From the NCBI GenBank assembly GCA_013791955.1, contig VMSW01000007.1, forward strand, positions 620,001-684,000: a stretch of DNA of 64,000 bases, read 5' to 3'. The position numbers were made by a program, and so were the translations under genes. Positions within the stretch are counted from its first letter, which is position 1; every line of letters starts with the position of its first letter. Below, one piece after another: positions 1-7,720 of this stretch. The stretch is from Propionicimonas sp. GTDB taxonomy: Bacteria > Actinomycetota > Actinomycetes > Propionibacteriales > Propionibacteriaceae. A model generated the notes under the pieces. The model was given only the letters and a program-made list of their open reading frames with translations, searched no databases and was not told the DNA's origin.

Positions 1-1
1 T

Positions 2-1273
2 GAGCTGCGCGAACTGCAGTTGCAGCGGCTCCAAGCCCTCGTGGCGCTGGTCTATGACCGGGTGCCGTTCTACCGCGACCGGCTGGATGAGGCTGGCGTG
101 GCTCCAACCGAGGTGACCAGCCTGGACGTGCTGGCGAAACTGCCGTTGACTAGCAAATACGACATGCGGGAGGTGTTCCCGTTCGGGCTGTTCGCCTCGC
201 CGCAGGCCGACATCGTCGAGGTGCACATGTCTTCGGGCACCACCGGAAAGCCGGTGGTTGGGGCCTACACCCGCGGCGATCTGGAGATCTGGGGCGAGGT
301 GATGGCCCGCACCCTCGACGCAGGCGGGGTGACCAGTGACGACATCGTCCAGGTGGCCTACGGCTATGGGCTGTTCACCGGCGGCTTGGGCGGCCACTAC
401 GGCGGCACCACGCTGGGCGCGATGACCCTGCCAATGAGTTCCGGCAACACCTTCCGCCAGCTCAACACGATGACCGACTTCGGCACCAGCGCCCTGCTGT
501 GCACGCCGTCCTATGCGCTGTTCATCGCCGAGTACGCCCGTGAGCAGGGCCTGGATGTGGCTGCCGGACCGCTGCGGATGGGTTTCTTCGGGGCTGAGCC
601 GTGGAGCGAAGAGATGCGCGCCGATATCGAGGCCAAACTCGGCATCAAGGCCTACGACATCTATGGCCTCACCGAACTGATCGGGCCGGGTGTGGCCGCC
701 GAATGCACCGAACAGAACGGTCTGCACGTCTTCGAAGATCACTTCTACCCCGAGATCATCGACTCCGAAACTGGTGAGGTGCTGCCGGCCGGGCAGGTGG
801 GGGAGTTGGTGCTGACCACGCTGACCCGCACCGGCACCCCGGTGTTGCGCTACCGCACCCGCGACATCACCTATCTGATCGATGAGCCCTGCGCCTGCGG
901 GCGCAGTTCGCGCCGGATTCACCGGTTGATGGGACGCAACGACGACATGTTGATCATTCGCGGCGTCAACGTCTTCCCCCAGCAGGTTGAAGAGGTCCTG
1001 TTGCGCGTTGAAGGCGTCGAGCCGTACTACCAAATCGTGGTCGACCGCGAAGGGGTGCTCGACACCCTCGAGGTGGAAGTCGAGATGGCCGAGGCCTTGT
1101 TCTCCGATGAGGTGAAGGTGATTCTGGCCCTGGAGCGCAAGATCGAGCACGAGTTGAAGCTCGCCCTCGGCATTGCGGCGGTGGTCAAACTGGTCAACCC
1201 CAAGACCATCGAACGCAGTGAAGGCAAGGCCAAACGGATCGTCGACCGGCGAACTGTAACCGCGGGCGCGTGA
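2..1273 (+). CDS. paaK: Phenylacetate-CoA ligase (AMP-forming), 5' end missing
   Basis: This adenylate-forming enzyme joins phenylacetate or a related aryl acid to CoA through an acyl-AMP intermediate in the cytoplasm. The frame is already open at base 2 and reads ELRELQ before the first TTG at 20, so the gene starts outside the window. The 423 visible residues include [10 protein letters not shown] near the start, the glycine-rich phosphate loop SSGTTGKP (about residues 78-85), the YGLTE motif, the YRTRD motif and a C-terminal domain containing [16 protein letters not shown] cysteine pair precedes that domain, as in many PaaK-like ligases. An ACT-domain gene follows 4 bases later, an arrangement common for PaaK-family ligases in anaerobes and actinobacteria. 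No paa oxygenase genes are visible, so the true acid substrate is uncertain. Confidence 0.9.
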   Translation, partial: ELRELQLQRLQALVALVYDRVPFYRDRLDEAGVAPTEVTSLDVLAKLPLTSKYDMREVFPFGLFASPQADIVEVHMSSGTTGKPVVGAYTRGDLEIWGEVMARTLDAGGVTSDDIVQVAYGYGLFTGGLGGHYGGTTLGAMTLPMSSGNTFRQLNTMTDFGTSALLCTPSYALFIAEYAREQGLDVAAGPLRMGFFGAEPWSEEMRADIEAKLGIKAYDIYGLTELIGPGVAAECTEQNGLHVFEDHFYPEIIDSETGEVLPAGQVGELVLTTLTRTGTPVLRYRTRDITYLIDEPCACGRSSRRIHRLMGRNDDMLIIRGVNVFPQQVEEVLLRVEGVEPYYQIVVDREGVLDTLEVEVEMAEALFSDEVKVILALERKIEHELKLALGIAAVVKLVNPKTIERSEGKAKRIVDRRTVTAGA

Positions 1274-1277
1274 GGAG

Positions 1278-1691
1278 ATGACGATGATCCTGAAGCAGGT
1301 TTCGGTGTTCCTGGAAAGCCGCAAGGGCAAGCTGGCCCCGGTGATTCGGCATCTCGGTGAGCGCGGCATCAACCTGCGGGCGCTGATGTTGGCCGAGACT
1401 GACCGGTTCGGCATTCTGCGGTTCATTCCCGATGATGCTGAGGCTGCCTTAGCTGCAGTTCATGAGCTCGGCAACACCGCCCGGATCTCTGAGGTGATCG
1501 GCATCGAGGTTGACGACCGTCCCGGTGGTTTGGCCGACATTCTGGCGATCTTCGACGACTCCGAGGTGAGCGTCCAGTACCTCTACGCCGAGTTGGCCTC
1601 TGGGGGTGGCCAAGCCCTACTCGTGCTCAAGCTTGACCCGATCGAGCGGGCCCAGGAACTGCTCGCCGCCGCCGGGTTGCCCCAGTCGTAA
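1278..1691 (+). CDS. Tandem ACT-domain protein
   Basis: This 137-residue cytoplasmic protein is made of two ACT modules, residues about 5-65 and 70-132. The second begins with the typical DRPGGLADIL loop. ACT modules bind small ligands, usually amino acids, and tune a partner enzyme. The gene lies directly after the PaaK-type ligase, and GGAG just after that gene's stop can serve as ribosome binding site for the ATG at 1278, so the two are almost certainly co-expressed. A role in sensing an aromatic amino acid or aryl acid for the ligase is inference. ATG at 1284 is an alternative start two codons in. Confidence 0.82.
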   Translation: MTMILKQVSVFLESRKGKLAPVIRHLGERGINLRALMLAETDRFGILRFIPDDAEAALAAVHELGNTARISEVIGIEVDDRPGGLADILAIFDDSEVSVQYLYAELASGGGQALLVLKLDPIERAQELLAAAGLPQS

Positions 1692-1915
1692 CTGGTTGGC
1701 TGAGCGACCCCAGTTGGCTGAGCGACCCCAGTTGGCTGAGCCCGTCGAAGCCCCGGTGAGCGACCCTTCGACAAGCTCAGGGATCTTCAAGAAGTTGGCT
1801 GAGCGACCCCAGTTGGCTGAGCTTGTCGAAGCCTGGCGAGCGACCCTTCGACAAGCTCAGGGATCTTCGACAAGCTCAGGGATCTTCGACAAGCTCAGGG
1901 ATCTTCGACAAGTCG
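1692..1915. repeat. Cluster of dispersed palindromic repeats
   Basis: About 220 bases are built from two related units. One is TTGGCTGAGCTTGTCGAAGC or its shorter form TTGGCTGAGCGACCCCAG. The other is CTTCGACAAGCTCAGGGAT, which occurs at 1846, 1865 and 1884 with a partial copy at 1903 (19-base period). CTGAGCTTGTCGAAG at 1817-1831 and CTTCGACAAGCTCAG at 1846-1860 form a perfect 15-base inverted repeat with a 14-base loop. The same element recurs at five other places in this window, some inside genes. No transposase is adjacent. Confidence 0.9.
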
Positions 1916-2018
1916 CGCGCTTTGGTGTTCGTATCGCCGCACCCAACCCCGGCGTCAGGCAAACCTGACATAGGATGGCGCTGCGCACCACCGGGAGCGC
2001 CAGCACAGGAGGCAGCAG

Positions 2019-2390
2019 ATGCGGATCGCAGTAACCGCCATGACCGACGAGGGCTTGGCCGCCCCCGTCGCCCAGCATTTCGGGCACGCCCCGTATTTCG
2101 TGGTGCTCGACGTTGATGCTGCTGAAGTGTCCAGCGTGGAAAGCCTGGCCAATCCCTTCCTGGAGGGGCATCAACCCGGCCAGATCCCGCAGTTCATCAG
2201 CGAACAGCGCGCCGAGGTGATGCTCAGTGGTGGCATGGGCGGCCGGGCGATCCAGTTCTTTGAGCAGTTCGGCATCGCGGCTGCCACTGGCGCGGCTGGC
2301 ACAGTAGCCCAGGCGGTGACCGACTACCTCGACGGTCGAGTGCTGGGGGCCAAGCCGTGTGCCGACAGCGAGGCCCACGGCCACGGCTGA
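2019..2390 (+). CDS. NifX/NifB-type dinitrogenase cofactor-binding fold protein
   Basis: This 123-residue protein has the RNase H-like fold of the NifX/NifY/VnfX/MTH1175 group. It opens with MRIAVTAMTDEG, followed by VAQHFGHAPYFVV, the conserved GGMGGRAI turn and TVAQAVTDYLDG. The family binds iron-molybdenum cofactor precursors or other Fe-S units. No nitrogenase gene is nearby, so a general metal-cluster chaperone role is more likely. The C-terminus CADSEAHGHG holds a Cys and two His that could bind a metal. AGGAGGCAGCAG precedes the ATG and fixes the start. The gene stands alone, downstream of a repeat cluster. Confidence 0.75.
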   Translation: MRIAVTAMTDEGLAAPVAQHFGHAPYFVVLDVDAAEVSSVESLANPFLEGHQPGQIPQFISEQRAEVMLSGGMGGRAIQFFEQFGIAAATGAAGTVAQAVTDYLDGRVLGAKPCADSEAHGHG

Positions 2391-2393
2391 GTC

Positions 2394-2672
2394 CTAGCCT
2401 GCGGTTCGCCCCTTGCCGGGGCCGTGCCCGCACGGACACTGGCTTGGGTTGTGGGACGGGCAATCGCAGTCGCGCCGCTGACACCCGCCACGGGCCAGAT
2501 GGCCCCAGCGTTCATGCGCCGACTGTCGGCTGACGCCCAATGCCGAGCCGATCTGGGCCCAGCTGAGGCCGGCCTCGCGCGCGCTGGTTACGGCGGCGTC
2601 CAAGTCGTTTTCGGCCTGACGTAGCGATGCCGAAGCGTTGGAGAGGCCACTGAGTGCCGCATCCTCGGTCAT
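2394..2672 (-). CDS. Small HTH protein with cysteine-rich tail
   Basis: The 92-residue product has an N-terminal helical part (about 1-40), then a helix-turn-helix containing GLSWAQIGSALGVSRQSAHERW. This resembles small actinobacterial HTH proteins of the same type. The tail CQRRDCDCPSHNPSQCPCGHG holds five Cys and two His in about 20 residues and could bind a metal. The start at 2672 is chosen because GGGAGGGGCGGAG lies just upstream; a longer reading frame to 2708 has no such site. It is convergent with the NifX-like gene, whose stop is 3 bases away. Function is unknown; DNA binding is inferred from the HTH. Confidence 0.6.
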   Translation of the reverse strand: MTEDAALSGLSNASASLRQAENDLDAAVTSAREAGLSWAQIGSALGVSRQSAHERWGHLARGGCQRRDCDCPSHNPSQCPCGHGPGKGRTAG

Positions 2673-2718
2673 CTCCGCCCCTCCCACAGTCGTCGCTGCG
2701 AAGATCATACGGCGGCGC

Positions 2719-3444
2719 TCAACGTCCGCTGAAGCGGGGGAGGCGCTTCTCCACCCAGGCGGCGGCGGCCTCTTTGGCGTCCTGACTGGCCCAGATGTCG
2801 GCGTAGCGCTGGTCGAGTTCGTCCGGCGCGGCCCAGCCGTTCAGCACCCGCTTGTTGTAGGCCAGCGTGAGCGGGGCGAAGGTGGCGATTTCGGCTGCCC
2901 AGGCCAAGGCGTCCGCCGAGTCTCCCTGGCGATCAGCCAGGCCAGCGGCCAGCGCTGCTTCGGCATCGAACGTCTCCGCAGCCAGCAACAGGCGCCGAGC
3001 CACCCCGTGCCCGGCGATATCGGCCAGGGTTCGGATCGTCCAGGCGTCGGTGGCCAGTGCATTGCGGGGTGTCGGCACCGCGAACTGAGCCGCCGCGGAC
3101 GCCACCCGAAGGTCGCAGGCGATGGCCAGTTGGGCACCGCCACCAATGGCCGGTCCGTTGACGGCAGCAATCAGCGGCACTGGTAACTGGGAGAGGCCGT
3201 GCAGCATGCCGTAGAGGGCGTCGATGAACGCCTGCCCGTACACACCGCTGAGGTCGGCTCCGGAGCAGAACGAACTGCCCTCGCCGGTGACCACGATGGC
3301 TCGCACACCTGCGTCGGCCGCATCGGTGGCGGCCTCGCGAATGGCGTTGCACAGCTCGATGTTGAGCGCGTTGCGGCGCTCGGGCCGATTCAGGGTGAGC
3401 AGGGCGACGTCCCCAGTGCGGGTGGAGTTCAGGCAGTCAGGCAT
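2719..3444 (-). CDS. Enoyl-CoA hydratase-family protein, EchA6-like, catalytic Glu absent
   Basis: This 241-residue crotonase-fold protein carries the acyl-CoA pocket motifs RPERRNALN (about 20-28), FCSGADLSG (about 59-67, oxyanion-hole side) and NGPAIGGGAQLA (about 95-106). Active hydratases have two Glu in the segments after this. Here the matching stretch reads FAVPTPRNALATDAWTIRTL, with no Glu. The same pattern (PTxxxLAxDxWxIRxL) is known in mycobacterial EchA6, which binds acyl-CoA without hydrating it. The C-terminus EKRLPRFSGR also matches that subgroup. An acyl-CoA-binding role is therefore inferred. It is divergent from the glutaredoxin-like gene. Confidence 0.8.
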   Translation of the reverse strand: MPDCLNSTRTGDVALLTLNRPERRNALNIELCNAIREAATDAADAGVRAIVVTGEGSSFCSGADLSGVYGQAFIDALYGMLHGLSQLPVPLIAAVNGPAIGGGAQLAIACDLRVASAAAQFAVPTPRNALATDAWTIRTLADIAGHGVARRLLLAAETFDAEAALAAGLADRQGDSADALAWAAEIATFAPLTLAYNKRVLNGWAAPDELDQRYADIWASQDAKEAAAAWVEKRLPRFSGR

Positions 3445-3497
3445 GTCCGGAACCTACCTGGGCGTCGGGCTCCTGGCCAGACGGGACTCGCCGAGTG

Positions 3498-3513
3498 ATG
3501 CCCCCGGGGGTAT
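3498..3513. promoter_or_regulatory. CsoR/CstR-type palindrome
   Basis: ATGCCCCCGGGGGTAT is a near-perfect 16-base palindrome, 25 bases before the GTG of the glutaredoxin-like gene. It fits the ATACCCC/GGGGTAT pattern bound by CsoR-family copper or persulfide sensors. No csoR gene is seen in the window, so the regulator is unknown. Confidence 0.5.
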
Positions 3514-3537
3514 ATGATCGGCGCCGAAAGGAGCAAC

Positions 3538-3798
3538 GTGTCAGCAACTCCCGCCAAGCCCCGCGTCCTGGTTTTCACCACCCCGACGTGTTCGTGGTGT
3601 CACCGACTCAAGGCCTACCTGCGTGAACGTCAGGTGCAGTTCCGTGAAGTCGACGTGAGCCGTGATCGCCATGCGGCCGCTGATCTGGTTCGCAAAACCG
3701 GACAGATGGGGGTGCCGGTGATCGAGATCAACGGCCGTGCCATCGTGGGCTTCGACAAGCCGCGCATCGATGCGATGCTGGGGCTTCGTTCGCGCTGA
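3538..3798 (+). CDS. Glutaredoxin-like (mycoredoxin/NrdH type) protein
   Basis: This 86-residue thioredoxin-fold protein has the redox motif TTPTCSWCHRLKAYL, a CxxC with Ser-Trp between the cysteines, and the cis-proline signature GVPVIEING. It probably reduces protein or metal-thiol disulfides in the cytoplasm. AAAGGAG at 3527-3533 sets the GTG at 3538 as start; the upstream in-frame ATG at 3514 would place this site inside the gene. The C(SW)C pair differs from the CPWC and CVQC of common mycoredoxins and NrdH. A GroES-like gene follows 24 bases on in the same direction, so co-transcription is likely. Confidence 0.82.
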   Translation: MSATPAKPRVLVFTTPTCSWCHRLKAYLRERQVQFREVDVSRDRHAAADLVRKTGQMGVPVIEINGRAIVGFDKPRIDAMLGLRSR

Positions 3799-3822
3799 CA
3801 GCTATCGAAAAGGAAGACTTCT

Positions 3823-4101
3823 ATGAGTGAAACCGTGCAACCCCTCGGCCCCCGAGTTCTGCTGGAGATCCCCGAGGAAGAAGGCGTCACCGCGAGTGGC
3901 CTGGTCATCCCCGACACTGCCAAGTCGCGCCAGCAGCGCGGCGTTGTGGTGGCCATCGGTGATGACGAAGAGCTGATCAAGGTCAAGGTGGGCGATTTGG
4001 TGCTCTTCCCGCAGTACTCGGGCACCGCGATCACCTTGGAGCGGCGCGATTACCTGCTGATCGACGCCACCGAACTGCTGGCCGTCATTCGTCCGGCCTG
4101 A
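3823..4101 (+). CDS. GroES-like co-chaperonin
   Basis: The 92-residue product is a Cpn10/GroES-fold protein. It reads PLGPRVLLEIPEEEGVTASG, where the mobile loop follows, then LVIPDTAKSRQQRGVVVAIG, and ends with the GDLVLFPQYSGTAI segment close to the typical KVGDRVLFGKYSGTEV. It is slightly short for GroES (usually about 95-100) and no groEL follows, so it is probably a second copy or a diverged paralogue. AAAGGAAG precedes the ATG. It sits between a glutaredoxin-like gene and a channel gene, all on the plus strand. Confidence 0.82.
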   Translation: MSETVQPLGPRVLLEIPEEEGVTASGLVIPDTAKSRQQRGVVVAIGDDEELIKVKVGDLVLFPQYSGTAITLERRDYLLIDATELLAVIRPA

Positions 4102-4132
4102 AACACCTTGCTGATCGCTCTTGAGGAGCACC

Positions 4133-5104
4133 ATGGCCACCTCTGAAACCGCCGAAGCCCGCAGCCTCGCCTTTCTGCCTATTGGTGCGTTCGCCATGGT
4201 GATGGGCCTTGCCGGGCTCGCCGTCGCTTGGCGGGCCGCTGGCAGCCTGTGGGGCTTCGGACCTGCGGTTGGCCAGGGCTTGGCCGTGCTCGCGGCTGTG
4301 GTGTTCGTGGCTGTGGCCATTGGCTACCTGCTCAAGGTGGTGCGGCACCCCACTCACGCTCGCTCCGATTGGGTTCACCCAGTCAAGGTGGCCTTCACCG
4401 CCACCATTTCGGTGTCGCTGCTGGTATTGGCTGTGGCCTTTCAGGGCTGGCTGCCCGGGCTGGCCGCAGCGATTTGGTGGAGCGGGGCAGTGGCTCAGTT
4501 CTTGATCACGCTTTGGGTGGTGCGCACCTGGATTGCTGATGCAGCCCTTGAGCAGATTCACATTCACCCGGCCTGGTTCATACCGGCGGTTGGCAACTTG
4601 ATCGCCCCAATAGCCGGTGTTGGCCTGGCCCCGTTGGCGGTGACCTGGTACTTCTTCGGGGTTGGCGCGATCTACTTCCTTGGGCTGTTCCCGATCGTGC
4701 TTTCCCGGCTGTTCACCGCCGGCACGTTGCCGCCCCGACTGGCGCCGACCCTGGCGATCCTGATTGCACCGCCATCGGTTGGCGCGCTGTCGTGGGTGAG
4801 CATGGGCGGCAGCTGGGACGATGCGCTGGTCAAGGTGCTGCTCGGGGTCGCGGTGTTCCAGGTGATCCTGCTACTGGTGCAAGCCCCAGCGTTGCGCTCG
4901 ATCCCATTCGCGATGAGCTCGTGGGCCTACTCATTCCCGCTGGCAGCAGTCACCGCTGCGCTGATCGCCTCTACTGCGGGCGGTGGCTTGCGCTATGACT
5001 GGCTGGCGATGGCGATGTTGGCGCTCACCACGGTGGCCGTCGCGGTGCTGTTTGGCCTTACCGTGCAGGCAGCAGTGCGCGGCCAGATCTGTCGTCCCGA
5101 GTAG
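4133..5104 (+). CDS. SLAC1/TehA-type anion channel family protein
   Basis: This 323-residue integral membrane protein has about ten hydrophobic segments and the family's central motif HIHPAWFIPAVGNLIAP (about residues 143-159). The family includes TehA and plant SLAC1, which pass anions such as nitrate, chloride or dicarboxylates; the substrate here cannot be told. ATG at 4133 follows TTGAGGAGCACC and is preferred over a TTG at 4121 that would start inside the ribosome binding site. It follows the GroES-like gene by 31 bases. Confidence 0.8.
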   Translation: MATSETAEARSLAFLPIGAFAMVMGLAGLAVAWRAAGSLWGFGPAVGQGLAVLAAVVFVAVAIGYLLKVVRHPTHARSDWVHPVKVAFTATISVSLLVLAVAFQGWLPGLAAAIWWSGAVAQFLITLWVVRTWIADAALEQIHIHPAWFIPAVGNLIAPIAGVGLAPLAVTWYFFGVGAIYFLGLFPIVLSRLFTAGTLPPRLAPTLAILIAPPSVGALSWVSMGGSWDDALVKVLLGVAVFQVILLLVQAPALRSIPFAMSSWAYSFPLAAVTAALIASTAGGGLRYDWLAMAMLALTTVAVAVLFGLTVQAAVRGQICRPE

Positions 5105-5126
5105 ATCCCTGGTGGGGAGGGGCGGA

Positions 5127-5699
5127 TCAGCGGCCCTGATTCTCGATGGCCAAGCGCGGCACGGTGGTCCGGTCAGGGTAGAAGCCGGACTTGTCGGCGT
5201 AGAAAGCCCGGATCACGTCCATGTCGGTCTTCGGGTCGCCGGTGATGTTGAAGGTGAGGCCCAACCCGGTAGTCATCGTGGTGCGGTCAACGTAGCCGAG
5301 GGTGATCGGCAGGCCGGATAGCTGGGCAATGCGGTAGAAGCCCGACTTCCATTGCTTCCGCGCACTGCGGGTGCCCTCCGGGGTGATCGCGATCGAGAAC
5401 GAGCCCTTCTTCTGCAGTTCGAGCACCTCATCGACGATGCGGCCGGGGTTGTCCCGGTTCACCGGAATCCCGCCAAGAGCCCGCATGATCGGCCCGCGCC
5501 AGCTGGTGAACAGCGTGTGCTTGCCAAGCCACTTGACCGAGACCCCCGACTGCCAGCAGATCGCCAACATGAGCACGAAATCCCAGTTGGACGTGTGGGG
5601 AGCGCCGATGAGGATTCGCGGAACATCTGGCTGCGGATCATTGCGCAGCGTCCAGCGACTGAAGCGCCAGAAGATGGCGGCTATGCCTTTTCGGATCAC
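5127..5699 (-). CDS. 1-acyl-glycerol-3-phosphate acyltransferase-like (PlsC domain)
   Basis: This 190-residue acyltransferase carries the catalytic HX4D box as HTSNWD (about 35-40) and the glycerophosphate-binding box TPEGTRSARKQWKSGF (about 108-123). Short single-domain members such as this (about 190 residues) transfer acyl groups to lysophospholipids or other acceptors at the cytoplasmic membrane. There is no clear transmembrane helix beyond a weak N-terminal hydrophobic stretch, AAIFWRF. It is convergent with the channel gene and lies downstream of, and in the same direction as, the large fusion gene. Confidence 0.83.
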   Translation of the reverse strand: MIRKGIAAIFWRFSRWTLRNDPQPDVPRILIGAPHTSNWDFVLMLAICWQSGVSVKWLGKHTLFTSWRGPIMRALGGIPVNRDNPGRIVDEVLELQKKGSFSIAITPEGTRSARKQWKSGFYRIAQLSGLPITLGYVDRTTMTTGLGLTFNITGDPKTDMDVIRAFYADKSGFYPDRTTVPRLAIENQGR

Positions 5700-5752
5700 G
5701 CGCTGAGCCTAGCTGGGTATTCGACTGGATTGGGACACCTGAAGAGCTGCTG

Positions 5753-7177
5753 CTACTTCAGGGTGACCTTCTGCACCTGATCAGTGCTGGGGTCGGCCAC
5801 ATAGGCCACGAACTTGCCCGGCTGAAGGCACAACGGGCCAGCCGCGCCGCCAAGACTGAAGGTCTGGCTGGTGCCCTTGGTGAAGTCCTTCACATAGACG
5901 CTGTTTGCCGAGGAGATGAAGAGTCGATGCTTGGACGAATCCACCGCGATGCTTTTGGCCAGGGAAGCCGGAATGCTCTGGGTTCGGGTGAGGGAGAACT
6001 CGTTGTAGGCGGTCACCTCGAGCTCGGTGAGCACGAAGACGGTGTGGCTCGCCGAATCAAGCGCGATCGAGGTGGGCGCGCCGTCGGTGGCGATCTGGCC
6101 GCGTCGGGTGAGGTTGGCCGTGTTGAAGATGGTCAGCGACTTGCCGGTGCTGCTCACCACGAAGAGGCGTTGCCGGCTGGCATCAAAGGCCAGGTCGCTC
6201 GGCTTGGCGAGGGTCTTGATCGTCGCGGTGGTCTTGGCCGTCGCAGTATCGACCACGTAGATCTTGTTTGCTGCACCGTCGGCCACGAATAGGCGGTGGT
6301 TGGCCGGATCGGCGGCCACCGCGATCGGCTTGCCAGCCACGTTGATGGTCTGGATCGGCTGGAGTGATTTGGAGTTCAGGACGGTGACGTCGCCGCTGCC
6401 AGCGTTGGCGGTATAGAGCCGACCCTGTTTGGCGTCGAAGGCGATGTCCATCGGCTGCTTGCCGAAACCTACGGTGGCTGCCTCGGCCGCAGCCGGTGCC
6501 GCGACGGTGTCGGTGACGGCCGGCTTTCCCATGCTGGCAGCTACAGCCGCCGCTATCCCGACCACGGTCAGGACCAATGCCAAGATGCCGAACCCGACCA
6601 CCACTGTCTTCAGCCAGCTGGGCCGTTGCCGAACCGTCTTAGCTGCGGCGATGGCCTGGAGGCTCGGTGCCGTCGGGCGGCTCGGGGGTGGCACTGGAGA
6701 GGGGTGATTGAGCGGTGGGCCTACGTTGGGCTGGCTCACCTGGCCAATCGCGATCAACTGGGCGACAGCGGGGCCGTCCAGCAGGGTGGTTCGAGTCTGT
6801 TTGGCGAGCTTCCTTGCTTCGGCGGTGAACTCACCAGAGCTGATCACCACGCCCCAGGTGGCCCGATGGGCGGCGACCAGGGCGGGCAGCTCACGCACTA
6901 CCTGGACGTCAACCTCGGCGGCGCGCCACTGCTGGCACAGGACGATGATTCGTTCGCCGGCGCGGGCGAGGATCAAGTCGTTGCTGTGGGGGATCGGCAG
7001 TACTTCATAGCCCTGCGCGCGGTAGGCCTGGGCGATCTGCTGCTCGAACTGACGCCAGTTGAGTTGGCGCAGCCAGTCGAGGCCGTCGGCGCTGGCCGGA
7101 TACGGCGGCGCCGGCGGTTCGATGGGGCTGGCCAATCCAGTGCCATTGGCCGATGCCCCGGTGAAGAAATCAGTCAT
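5753..7177 (-). CDS. Mrr-like nuclease-fold / TM helix / YVTN beta-propeller fusion protein
   Basis: The 474-residue product has three parts. Residues about 36-142 (WRQFEQQIAQAYRAQGYEV to VAQLI) match a restriction-endonuclease-like domain of the Mrr type. Residues about 190-215 form one transmembrane helix after a proline-rich linker. Residues about 235-474 are a YVTN/YncE-type beta-propeller with repeats such as GRLYTANAGSGDVTVLN and HRLFVADGAANKIYVVD. The nuclease domain keeps an Asp at 67, but the usual QxK on the next strand reads LCQ (80-82), so cleavage activity is doubtful. The nuclease part would be cytoplasmic and the propeller outside. The start at 7177 fits the start of conserved sequence but has no good ribosome binding site; GTG or TTG codons just upstream are possible. 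Confidence 0.65.
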   Translation of the reverse strand: MTDFFTGASANGTGLASPIEPPAPPYPASADGLDWLRQLNWRQFEQQIAQAYRAQGYEVLPIPHSNDLILARAGERIIVLCQQWRAAEVDVQVVRELPALVAAHRATWGVVISSGEFTAEARKLAKQTRTTLLDGPAVAQLIAIGQVSQPNVGPPLNHPSPVPPPSRPTAPSLQAIAAAKTVRQRPSWLKTVVVGFGILALVLTVVGIAAAVAASMGKPAVTDTVAAPAAAEAATVGFGKQPMDIAFDAKQGRLYTANAGSGDVTVLNSKSLQPIQTINVAGKPIAVAADPANHRLFVADGAANKIYVVDTATAKTTATIKTLAKPSDLAFDASRQRLFVVSSTGKSLTIFNTANLTRRGQIATDGAPTSIALDSASHTVFVLTELEVTAYNEFSLTRTQSIPASLAKSIAVDSSKHRLFISSANSVYVKDFTKGTSQTFSLGGAAGPLCLQPGKFVAYVADPSTDQVQKVTLK

Positions 7178-7268
7178 GGGGGGAATCACAATCAAGCGGG
7201 TGCTTGGACCATAACCAACTGGCGTCGGAGATATCAGTCCTCGTCCGGGGACATATTGGGCTCGGATC

Positions 7269-7688
7269 TCAGGCCAGCAGCCCATCGATTCGCTTAGCCA
7301 GCACCGGTTCGGTCTGGGCACCCACGATTCGCTCAACGGTCTTGCCGTTGCGCATCATCACCAGGGTCGGAATGCTCTGGGCGTCGAAGCGAGCCGAAGC
7401 GCCACGGTTGTTGTCCACGTTGATCTTGACCACCTTGATGCGACCGGCATAGCGAACGCTGAGCCGCTCCAACACTGGGGCGACCATGCGGCAGGGCGCG
7501 CACCACGGTGCCCAAAGATCGATCAGCACCAGTTGGGACGTGTTCAGCGCGGCATCGAGATCGGCGTCGGAGGCATTCACCAACCACGGCAGCGGCTGGT
7601 GGCAGGAGGCGCACTGCGGACGTCCCGCTGAGGCTACTGGGACGCGGTTCTTGGTGCCGCAGCTGGGGCAGGTGGCGATGGAGCTCAT
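7269..7688 (-). CDS. Thioredoxin with N-terminal zinc ribbon (TrxC-like)
   Basis: The 139-residue protein begins with a zinc ribbon, CPSC at about 8-11 and CASC at about 26-29. A thioredoxin domain follows, with the active site WAPWCAPCRMVAP (about 59-71) and the cis-proline SIPTLVMM. It reduces cytoplasmic disulfides. The zinc ribbon is typical of thioredoxin 2, where it tunes redox response. Length and domain order match the family. It lies downstream of the malic enzyme gene on the same strand with a 32-base gap. Confidence 0.9.
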   Translation of the reverse strand: MSSIATCPSCGTKNRVPVASAGRPQCASCHQPLPWLVNASDADLDAALNTSQLVLIDLWAPWCAPCRMVAPVLERLSVRYAGRIKVVKINVDNNRGASARFDAQSIPTLVMMRNGKTVERIVGAQTEPVLAKRIDGLLA

Positions 7689-7720
7689 GTGGAGATTTTA
7701 CGCCGTGAGGGTTACCGGGC

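Noticed and set aside
20-22. TTG as start of the phenylacetate-CoA ligase
   Set aside because: The frame is open upstream to the window edge and reads residues expected in the family, so the gene begins outside.
1692-1915. CRISPR array
   Set aside because: The units are palindromic, abut each other without unique spacers of constant length, and no cas genes are present.
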